From: GCA-2705995 sp048267965
Lineage (GTDB): Bacteria; Bacteroidota; Bacteroidia; Flavobacteriales_G; Salibacteraceae
Reading direction: 5' to 3'
Length of the DNA: 64,000 bases
Assembly (NCBI GenBank): GCA_048267965.1
Contig: JBLWWK010000012.1
Location: 1-64,000, forward strand
Shown here: positions 26,917-36,500 of the stretch, in pieces
Numbering within the stretch: position 1 is the first letter of the stretch
Layout of the letters: the number at the start of each line of letters is the position of its first letter
Made by a program: the position numbers and the translations under genes
The notes under the pieces: model-generated
Database searches by the model: none
Told to the model about the DNA's origin: nothing
What the model saw: only the letters and a program-made list of their open reading frames with translations

Positions 26917-27603
26917 TTATACTTGATTTCTTAAAATAGAAGCCAGCTTAGGTACGCCTGAGCTGGCTTTTTCTTTTAAAATCATTCTTAAATCAACTTC
27001 ATGCAGTGGAGTTGGGCTAGGGTCGATATAATAACGTTGGCAATCTTGAGGAGTGTTTGAGACCAAACCCGCTGCAGGGTAAACTTGCATAGAAGTGCCT
27101 ACAATGATGAAAAAGTCGGCTTTTGACACCAATTCTTCTGCAACAGGTAGCATAGGGACCATTTCGCCAAACCATACTACATGGGGTCTCAGTTGGCTTC
27201 CCTTCTCGCAAGTGTCGCCCATTTCAATAGTTTTGTTAGAATAGTCGTAAAGCAAGCTAGCATCTGTCGAGCTTCGAGCATATTTAAGTTCACCGTGCAG
27301 GTGAATTACGTTTTGAGACCCTGCTCGCTCATGTAAATCGTCAATGTTTTGCGTTATTACGGTGATATCAAACTCTTTTTCTAGTCGAGCTATTTCTAAG
27401 TGAGCTTCATTAGGATTTACAGAGGCCATCTGTAATCTGCGTGCATTATAAAAAGAATTTACCAAGGCTGGGTTTCTTTCCCACCCCTCTGGAGTTGCCA
27501 CTTCGTAAATATCGTGTTCCTCCCATAATCCGTTAGAATCACGAAAAGTTTTAATACCGCTTTCTGCACTAATTCCAGCACCTGTAAAAAACACTATTTT
27601 CAT
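26917..27603 (-). CDS. Sir2-family NAD-dependent protein deacylase (CobB-like)
   Basis: Sirtuins remove acetyl or longer acyl groups from lysines, using NAD. The 228-residue protein from ATG 27603 (MKIVFFTGAGISAESGI) has the NAD-binding GAGIS motif, FRDSNGLWE, TQNIDDLHERAGS and catalytic His in HLHGELKY, and the NTSMQ-like VGTSMQVYPAAGLV. The zinc-binding Cys pairs of classical CobB are not evident (one Cys in DTCEKGS), and Tyr/Arg residues of the class III, desuccinylase-like type are possible in NSFYNARRLQM. The frame opens three residues earlier at 27612. The C-terminal coding region contains a plus-strand terminator hairpin. Confidence 0.92.
   Translation of the reverse strand: MKIVFFTGAGISAESGIKTFRDSNGLWEEHDIYEVATPEGWERNPALVNSFYNARRLQMASVNPNEAHLEIARLEKEFDITVITQNIDDLHERAGSQNVIHLHGELKYARSSTDASLLYDYSNKTIEMGDTCEKGSQLRPHVVWFGEMVPMLPVAEELVSKADFFIIVGTSMQVYPAAGLVSNTPQDCQRYYIDPSPTPLHEVDLRMILKEKASSGVPKLASILRNQV
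26940..26977 (+). terminator. Plus-strand intrinsic terminator inside the sir2 coding region
   Basis: An 11-base stem with one G-U pair (AAGCCAGCTTA 26940-26950 with TGAGCTGGCTT 26959-26969) and an 8-base loop are followed by a T-rich tract to 26977. It suits the 26191-26913 gene and lies within the last 21 codons of the convergent sir2 gene. Confidence 0.8.
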
Positions 27604-27675
27604 AGAAGCCACTTTTTGAATGTAATTCGTCTAAAGTAAGAACTAGAAATTCAAAATGCTAGAGCCTATTTTTCA

Positions 27676-27683
27676 TAGATTTG
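27676..27683 (+). promoter_or_regulatory. Candidate -7 box TAGATTTG of maeB
   Basis: The octamer matches TAnnTTTG and lies 25 bases before the maeB ATG, in the 105-base divergent gap with sir2. No good -33 TTTG is found at the usual spacing. Confidence 0.4.
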
Positions 27684-27708
27684 TCGGCTTGATAAAAGAG
27701 AGGTATTT

Positions 27709-29979
27709 ATGATTAAAATAAGACAGCAAGAGGCGCTTGATTATCATTCAGAAGGTAGACCAGGGAAAATTGAAGTGATCCCAAGTAAACCGTACAGTTC
27801 ACAGCGCGATTTGTCTTTGGCGTATTCTCCAGGTGTAGCTGAACCTTGTTTGAAAATTGCAGAAAACAGCGAAGACGTATTTAAATATACTGCGAAAGGG
27901 AATTTAGTAGCAGTCATCTCTAACGGAACTGCCGTTTTAGGTTTGGGCGATATCGGACCAGAAGCCTCGAAGCCTGTAATGGAAGGAAAAGGCGTTCTTT
28001 TTAAAATCTTCTCAGATATTGATGTATTCGACATCGAAGTAGATGCTACTAATATTGACGAGTTTGTACAAACGGTTAAAAACATTGCTCCCACTTTCGG
28101 AGGAATTAACCTAGAAGATATTAAAGCCCCAGAAGCTTTTGAAATCGAAGAAAAATTAAAGAAGGAACTCGACATTCCTGTAATGCACGATGACCAGCAC
28201 GGAACAGCTATTATTTCTGGAGCTGCATTAATTAATGCATTAGAACTTGCCGGAAAGAAAATTGAAAATGTTCGAGTAGTTATCAATGGAGCGGGTGCTT
28301 CGGCTATTAGTTGCGCTAAATTATATTGCTCTTTAGGTGTTCGAAAAGAAAACCTAATCATGCTCGATTCAAAAGGTGTTATTAATCATAAAAGAACGGG
28401 GTTAACGGTTCATAAAGAACAATTCGTTAACCAAACAGATCTTTCTACGCTCGAAGAAGCTATGGAAGGGGCAGATGTGTTTCTTGGTTTAAGTAAAGGC
28501 AATGTAGTGAGTCAAGATATGATTCGCAGTATGGCTAACGATCCAATCGTTTTTGCCTTAGCCAATCCAAATCCTGAAATTCCTTACCAAAAAGCAACAT
28601 CAGCTCGTAAAGATGTTATTATGGCTACCGGCAGGTCAGATCATCCCAATCAAGTAAACAATGTGTTGGGATTTCCTTTCATTTTTAGAGGGGCGTTAGA
28701 TGTTAAAGCGAAAGCCATCAACGAAGAAATGAAACTGGCAGCGGTTCATGCAATTGCTGAATTAGCCAAAGAAACCGTACCAGACGAAGTAAACGAAGCT
28801 TACGAAGAGAAGAATCTCGTGTTTGGTAGAGAATATATTATTCCTAAACCCCTCGATTATCGCCTCATCACTTGGATTGCTCCCGCAGTAGCAAAAGCAG
28901 CTATGGAGTCTGGTGTTGCGAGAGAGCCTATCACCGATTGGAATGGATATAAATCTCAGTTAGAACGCAGAATCGGTAGAGACAATAAGCTGGTAAGAAG
29001 TGTTGTGCAACGCGCTAAAAAGAAACTGCAACGTGTTGTTTTTGCAGAAGCAGATCATCATAAAATTTTAAAGGCTGCTCAAATAGTAGGCGATGAAGGA
29101 ATTGCACAGCCCATCTTGTTAGGCGATAAAGAAATAATTACCGATTTAGCCAACACCTATTCGATTGATATCGATGGTTTTGAAATAATTGATCCGCGAA
29201 TAGACGAAGAAAAGAAGAGAAGAGACTATTACGGAGAAGAGCTTTATAACAGAAGGAACCGTAAAGGATTAACTTTATACGAAGCCAAAAAATTGATGCG
29301 CGAGAGAAACTATTTCTCCGCAGCAATGGTAGAATTAGGTCATGCAGATGCAGCTATTTCTGGATTAACAAGAAACTATCCGAAAGCCATTCGCCCTGCC
29401 TTAGAAATGATAGGGAAGTCGAAAGGCGCTAGAAAACTAGCGGGGATGTACATTTTGATTACTGAATACGGTCCTCTGTTTTTGGCAGACACCACAGTAA
29501 ATTATAACCCAACAGCAGAAGAATTGGTAGATATTACCGTTCTTACTCATTATGCAGTTAAGCGCTTAAAGATTGAGCCTAAAATTGCCATGCTGTCGTA
29601 TTCTAACTTTGGTTCGTCTAAAGGAGAAGATGCTGTAAAAGTGGCAAAAGCAGTGGAAATTCTTCATCGAGATCATAAAGAGATGATTGTTGATGGAGAA
29701 GTTCAAGCCAACTTTGCCTTAGACAAAGAACTGCTCAACGAAATATTTCCTTTCTCAGAATTAGCAAAAAAGAAAGTAAACACGTTAATTTTTCCCAACT
29801 TAGCAGCCGGCAACATTGCCTACAAACTTATCCAGAAAATGGCAGCTTCCGATTCTATTGGACCCATTTTGTTAGGAATGGAAAAACCTTTTCACGTTTT
29901 GCAGCTTGGTAGCTCTGTTCGTGAAATTGTAAATATGGTAACCATCGCAGCAGCAGATGCACAAACCAGACACAAATGA
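27709..29979 (+). CDS. maeB: NADP-dependent malic enzyme with C-terminal phosphotransacetylase-like domain
   Basis: MaeB decarboxylates malate to pyruvate, making NADPH. The 756-residue protein is the long hybrid type. The malic enzyme half (about 1-425) opens with QEALDYHSEGRPGKIEV and has SLAYSPGVAEPC, MHDDQHGTA and the NAD(P) fold VVINGAGASAISCAKLY. The phosphotransacetylase-like half (about 430-756) has VVFAEADHHKILKAAQ and MEKPFHVLQLGSS; in this family it is regulatory, binding acetyl-CoA, rather than catalytic. The gene overlaps ruvA by 4 bases (ATGA), so the two are translationally coupled. Confidence 0.96.
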   Translation: MIKIRQQEALDYHSEGRPGKIEVIPSKPYSSQRDLSLAYSPGVAEPCLKIAENSEDVFKYTAKGNLVAVISNGTAVLGLGDIGPEASKPVMEGKGVLFKIFSDIDVFDIEVDATNIDEFVQTVKNIAPTFGGINLEDIKAPEAFEIEEKLKKELDIPVMHDDQHGTAIISGAALINALELAGKKIENVRVVINGAGASAISCAKLYCSLGVRKENLIMLDSKGVINHKRTGLTVHKEQFVNQTDLSTLEEAMEGADVFLGLSKGNVVSQDMIRSMANDPIVFALANPNPEIPYQKATSARKDVIMATGRSDHPNQVNNVLGFPFIFRGALDVKAKAINEEMKLAAVHAIAELAKETVPDEVNEAYEEKNLVFGREYIIPKPLDYRLITWIAPAVAKAAMESGVAREPITDWNGYKSQLERRIGRDNKLVRSVVQRAKKKLQRVVFAEADHHKILKAAQIVGDEGIAQPILLGDKEIITDLANTYSIDIDGFEIIDPRIDEEKKRRDYYGEELYNRRNRKGLTLYEAKKLMRERNYFSAAMVELGHADAAISGLTRNYPKAIRPALEMIGKSKGARKLAGMYILITEYGPLFLADTTVNYNPTAEELVDITVLTHYAVKRLKIEPKIAMLSYSNFGSSKGEDAVKVAKAVEILHRDHKEMIVDGEVQANFALDKELLNEIFPFSELAKKKVNTLIFPNLAAGNIAYKLIQKMAASDSIGPILLGMEKPFHVLQLGSSVREIVNMVTIAAADAQTRHK

Positions 29980-30557
29980 TTCATCATTTAAAGGGTAAAT
30001 TAATCGAAAAAAATCCTACTTACGCCATTATCGAATGTGGCGGAGTAGGATACCAGATTAACATATCACTAAACACCTACACCCAAATTAGTGATAACGA
30101 AGAGTGCTTATTACTTACGCATCTTTCTATTAAAGAAGATGCACACACCTTATATGGTTTTAAGCAAAACAGCGAAAGGCAGTTGTTTAGGCAACTCATT
30201 TCAGTAACGGGTGTAGGAACCAGTACTGCACAAATGATTTTGTCTTCTTTAAAACCAGAAGAAGTAGTGCAAAGCATTCTGTCAGAAGATGTAAACGCGT
30301 TAAAAGCTGTTAAAGGCATTGGAGCTAAAACAGCCCAAAGAATCATAATCGATTTAAAAGATAAAGTAGGAACCGATGAGCAAACAACAGAAATTTCTTC
30401 AGTGGCGTACAATACCGCTAGAAACGAAGCGTTAAGTGCCTTGGTTGCATTAGGTTTTGATAAGAATAAAGCAAGTAAAGCCCTAGACAAGTTGCTCGCA
30501 AACAGCCCTGATCAAGCTGTTGAAGAACTTGTTAAAGGCGCGTTAAAATTGTTGTAG
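29976..30557 (+). CDS. ruvA: Holliday junction branch migration complex subunit RuvA
   Basis: RuvA binds the four-way junction as a tetramer and loads RuvB. The 193-residue protein has the OB domain (MIHHLKGKLIEKNPTYAIIECGGVGYQINIS), the tandem helix-hairpin-helix region with ISVTGVGTSTAQMIL and AVKGIGAKTAQRIIIDLKDK, and the C-terminal RuvB-interacting three-helix domain (ARNEALSALVALGFDKNKAS). Its ATG overlaps the maeB TGA (ATGA at 29976), and sprA follows at 17 bases, a maeB-ruvA-sprA order that I believe recurs in Bacteroidota. Confidence 0.97.
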   Translation: MIHHLKGKLIEKNPTYAIIECGGVGYQINISLNTYTQISDNEECLLLTHLSIKEDAHTLYGFKQNSERQLFRQLISVTGVGTSTAQMILSSLKPEEVVQSILSEDVNALKAVKGIGAKTAQRIIIDLKDKVGTDEQTTEISSVAYNTARNEALSALVALGFDKNKASKALDKLLANSPDQAVEELVKGALKLL

Positions 30558-30573
30558 GCAAAGGTTATTTAGT

Positions 30574-33500
30574 TTGGTTCATCCCCTCAATATTACAATT
30601 AGAGGCATCATTTTGTTTGCCGCCTTACTGGTTATTTCGTTGCAAAGTTGGTCAACAACCACCCTTGCAGAAAATATGGCATTACCAGAAGTGTTCCCTC
30701 CAGATTCTAACAAATCTGATACGGGAAAAGTTGACTTGCGCTATCCTTTCCAGGATAATACGCTTACTCCTTTTTCAAATAATCCGTATACGCCTTTCAG
30801 TTTACAGAACCCGAGCAATATTCAATCGAGGTTCGAGTACGACCCTAAAACAGGTAACTACTATTACAAAGAAACTTTAGGGGAAGGAACCCGATTTCGT
30901 CCCGATTCATATATGACCTTCGATGAGTTTCAAGACTACAAGTTTAGAAAGAGCATCGAAGATTATTGGGGAGAGAAGGTTGCTACAGAAAGTGAATACA
31001 ACAAAGAAGATAAGTGGTCTATCCCTCCCATTAATGTGGAAAGTAAATTCTTCGACAACGTTTTTGGAGGTAATACCATCGATATTAGACCAAGCGGTTC
31101 TGCCGAACTAATATTTGGTGTAAATACTTCTAGAACCGATAATCCAGCTATTCCAGAAAGACAAAGAAGGATTTCTACATTCGATTTCGATCAGAGAATT
31201 CAGCTCAACATGATTGGTAATATTGGTGATAAATTAAAACTTACCACCAACTACAATACCGAAGCTACTTTTGATTTCGAAAACCAGATGAAACTAGAAT
31301 ACACTGGTTATGAAGACGAAATTATTCAGAAAATTGAAGCGGGTAACGTTACGCTACCGCTGCAAGGTTCTTTAATTCAAGGTTCACAAAGTTTATTTGG
31401 GGTAAAAACAAAACTTCAATTCGGAAGGCTAAGTGTTACTTCTGTATTTTCTCAACAACGTGGCGAAAGAAGCAATATTCAAGTTCAAGGTGGCGCACAG
31501 ACCAAAGAGTTTGAGCTGAAAGCAGATAATTACGACTTTAATCGTCACTTCTTCTTAGCACACTACTTTAGAAATAACTATGAAAATGCCGTTGGTTCAC
31601 CTCCTCTACTAAATTCAGGCGTAAATATCACTAAAATCGAAGTCTGGGTAACCAATACCAACTTTTCTACCCAAAACGTTAGAAACGTTGTAGCTTTTCA
31701 AGATCTAGGGGAATCAGCACGGAGGTATAATAACAACATCAATGTGTTGGGTGGCGGCCCGTTACCGTTCAACGATGTTAACGATTTGTACCAAGAAGTA
31801 GCTAATAACTCTGAGGTACGTGGGTTCCTACAGGCATCTAATTATCTAGACAGTAGAAACTACAATCCACGATTAGATTATCACCGAATAGAATCAGCTA
31901 GAAAATTATCTGAAAATGAGTATAGCTTCAACAACCAGCTAGGGTATATCTCTTTAAACCAAGAGTTACAACCTAACCAAGTGCTAGCGGTAGCTTTCCA
32001 ATACACTTTTAGAGGGCAAACGTATCAAGTGGGTGAATTCTCTACCGATGGTGTAAACGGTTCCAACGCTCTAATTCTTAAAATGCTGAAAAGTACTGAG
32101 CTCAACACCAAAGTTCCGATGTGGGATTTAATGATGAAAAACGTTTATTCGTTAGGAGCTTACGGTGTTGAAAGAACCAACTTTATCTTAAACATTTGGT
32201 ACCTAGACCGCTCTTTAGGGGTAGAAACCAATTTTATTTCGGAAGGAGCCATTAAAGGAGTTCCGTTAATTCAGGTTACAGGGCTAGATAAACTAGATGT
32301 AAATGGGAATCCGCAATCGGATGGATTGTTCGATTATTTAGATAATCCGAGAATAACGATTAATCCGCAAAATGGTCGGGTATATTTTCCTGTGCTAGAA
32401 CCTTTTGGTCGAACCTTACGAGAATCATTTAACGATCCGCAGCTAGCAGAACAATATGCATTCGATTCTTTGTATACCAACACGCAAATTGATGCGCAAA
32501 ACAAGTTTCCCAACAAAAACAGATTCACGATTAAGGGGGAATACCAATCTTCTTCAAGCAACGAAATTTCGCTGAATGCCTTAAACGTTCCCGAAGGTTC
32601 TGTGAAAGTAACTGCCGGAGGTAGACAACTTCAAGAAAATATTGATTATACCGTTGATTACACATTGGGAAGAGTGAAAATCATCAATACGGGACTTTTG
32701 GAGTCAGGAACGCCCATAAATATTTCACTCGAATCAAACTCACTCTTTAATATTCAAACCAAAACGCTATTAGCCACTCGTTTCGATTACGAAGTCAACG
32801 ATGATTTGCAGTTCGGGGCTACGGTGATGAACTTGACCGAAAGACCACTTACTCAAAAAGTAAACGTGGGTGATGAGCCTATGTCGAACACAGTTTATGG
32901 TTTCGATGGGAATTATCGCACAGAATCAGATTTCCTGACTAAAATGGTCGATAAAATTCCATTTATTGATACCAAAGAGAAGTCTACGGTAGAAGTGAGT
33001 GGTGAATTTGCTCAGTTAATTCCGGGAGTTTCTAGAGCTGTGGGGAGTAGAGGTACTGCCTATATTGATGATTTTGAAGGTTCTCAGTCTGAAATTGATA
33101 TGAGTGCTTTCATTGCTTGGAGCATTGCATCTACACCTCAAGGTCAGCCCAATTTATTTCCAGAAGGTGAATTAAGAAATAATCTAGCCAGCGGTTATAA
33201 CAGGGCCAAATTGGCTTGGTATAAAATCGATCCGTTGTTTTACCGCAACAACAACTTAACGCCTGATCATATTCGCAACAATCCGGCAATGCAATCGAAT
33301 CACTTCATGCGTGAGATTTTCCAATCTGAAGTGTTTCCTAATAAGCAGTTAGCGAACGGACAGTTAGCCAATATTCCTGTTTTTGATTTAGCTTATTATC
33401 CTTCACGAAGAGGTCCGTATAACTACGATTTAGGTCAGCCTGATTCTACAGGTATCGTATACGGTGCAGGTCTTAATCCTGACGGAACCTTGCAAGATCC

Positions 33501-36500
33501 TGAATCTCGTTGGGGAGGGATTATGCGTAGAATCGATCAATATGATTTTGAAGCAGCCAACATCGAGTTCATCCAGTTTTGGATGATGGATCCCTTCAAC
33601 GAAGATTACGAATACCAAAACGATCCTGACCAAGGGAAACTGTACTTCAACTTAGGGAATATTTCAGAAGATGTTCAACGAGATGGATTGAAAATTATTG
33701 AGAATGGTTTGCCAACGGATCCTGCACAAGTTCAAGATCTAACCGGACAAGACTTCTCTAACTGGGGCCGTGTTACGCTCGGCCAACAAATTGTAAATGG
33801 TTTCGATAACAATCCAGATCTAAGACAATACCAAGATGTTGGGCTCGATGGTTTACGAAATCAAGAAGAGCGCGTTTTCTTCGAAGATTATGTAGCGCAA
33901 GCATCAGCTATCGCCCCAGCCGCAGCAGACGAAATTGCCAATGACCCTTCTGCAGATGATTTTACCTATTACCGAACGGGTTTCTGGGACAACCAGCAAG
34001 CCAACGTGTTAGAACGCTATCAATTCTTTAACGGTTTAGAAGGTAACTCACCAACATCGGTAAATGCAGGTGGTAGTCAACGTCCTAACGCAGAAGATAT
34101 TAACGGAGATAATACCTTAGATGAAATCGAATCGTATTGGCAATACGAATTAGAAATTAGTCCTCAAGCGATTAACCCAGCTAACGTAGGGAACAACTAC
34201 ATTACTGATGTATTCGAAACAAGTGTGAATACCAAAGATGGTAGAAACAGACCCATTCGTTGGTACCAGTTTAGAATTCCTATCCGCGAAAATCCTGAAA
34301 ACATTAACGGAATTACCGATTTCCGTTCAATCCGTTTCATGAGAATGTTCTTACGAAACTTCGAGCATCCTGTCAATTTGCGTTTTGCAAGTATGGAGCT
34401 GGTTCGTGGTGAATGGAGAAGGTACTTAGGAGATTTAGATGCTGATGGAGATTACATTTTAGAAGAAGATGAATCTACCTTTGCAGTAGCCGCGGTGAAC
34501 ATTGAAGAAAATGGGAACAAAACTCCTGTCAACTATGTGTTGCCACCAGACATCGAAAGAGAAATTAACGTAGGAACCACCAACCTACAACAGTTGAACG
34601 AGCAATCACTATCGTTGCGGGTTTGCGATTTAGCAGATGGTAAAGCCAAAGCGGCTTACCGTAACATGGATTTGGATGTGCGTTCCTACAAAAAAATTCG
34701 ACTGTACGTTCACGGTGAGGCGTTAGACCCTAACCAATCGTTAACCGATGAAGACCTGACTGCTTTTGTTCGTTTAGGAACCGATTTTGAAGATAACTAT
34801 TACGAGTACGAAATTCCGTTGAAAATTACTCCAGAAGGAAGATACAACGGGGACACAGATGCGGGTAGAAGACAAGTTTGGCCAGATGCCAACAACATTG
34901 TGATTGATTTTAGTCAACTTCAAAGAGCTAAAACCAGTAGGAACCGAGCGTCACTAGAAAGTGGCTCTTCAGTCACCAACCAAACTCGTTACCAGTTCAG
35001 TGATGGAAATGCAACCATTTACATTGTGGGTAATCCGAATTTATCGACTGTAAAAACCATAATGCTTGGGGTAAGAAACAAGAAGAAAACCCTTGGCAAT
35101 GTAAGTGACGATGGTTTGCCAAAGTGTGCCGAAGTATGGTTTAACGAAATGCGCTTAACCGATTTCGATAACATTAGTGGTTGGGCTGCATTAGCAAGGG
35201 TTCAGTCTCAACTTGCCGATTTTGCCACCGTGAGTGTTTCAGCCAGCATGAGTACGCCAGGTTGGGGTAGCATAGAAGATAAAGTAAGTGAGCGCCAACG
35301 AGAAACCGTTCAGCAATTCGATGCTTCTGCTAACATTAACATGGGAAAATTCTTCGGAGACGATTCAGGAATAAAAATTCCGATGTACGTAGGTTATTCA
35401 GAAGGTGTAGTTAAGCCTCAGTTTGCTCCCCTCGAACCAGATATTTTGTTTGATGATTATATAGACGAAACCTTTATTGATAAAGACAGACAAGATAGTG
35501 TGCGAAGAGTTCAAGAAACGCGAACTATTCGAAGGAGTATCAACTTTACCAATGTGCGTAAAGAAAAAACCAATCCGCAGAAAAAGGCAAGGTTTTACGA
35601 TGTTTCTAATTTCTCACTAACCTACAGTTACAGCGATCAGTTTAGTAGAGATTTTAATACCGAGTTTGATTTAACGAGAAATCATCGAGGTGGTTTATCG
35701 TATAGTTTCAATAATCAACCGAAAAACTATCGACCCTTATCGAAAGTTAAGTTCTTAAGAAAGTCGAAATATTTGGCTATTCTGAGAGATTTCAATTTCT
35801 ATGTTTCACCTAAACAGATTGGATTCAGAACCGAGTTTAACCGAAATTATCAAGAATCTCGCAGAAGAAATAACCAGCCAAATGTTGAGGTGAGCATTCC
35901 AACCTTTGTGAATAAATCGTTTAATTGGAACCGTGCTTACGATGTTCGTTACGATTTAACCCGTGCGTTAAAAGTAGATTTCCAGGCGAACAATCAAGCC
36001 TTAATCACGGAGCCTGCAGGTAGAGTTACCAGAGACGATGAAGATTCTTACGAAACATGGCGAGACTCTGTATGGTCACAAATTGCCGATTTAGGAACCA
36101 CCATGAACTATAGTCACACTACTAATGTGAACTATAATCTTCCGTTGAATAAAATTCCGGCCACCGACTGGATTAGCTCAAGCGTTCGTTATGGTTCTGG
36201 TTATAGTTGGCAACGTGCATTGTTTGCAGCAGATTCATTAGGAAATACCATTCAAAACAACGCACAGTGGCAAGCTAACGCATCGTTTAATATGAACACC
36301 TTGTATAATAAGGTCGGGTTCCTTCGAGAAATCAACAGAAAAAGCCGATTAAATGCGAGAGGTGGAAACCGAGGCTTTAACCCGAGAAGTGGGCAAAATC
36401 AGACGGCTTCTGACAGTACTAAAACCAAAAATAAAGATGGCCTCAACTTCTTTGAACACTCAGCTAAGGTGTTAATGATGTTGAAAAATGTAAATGTTAC

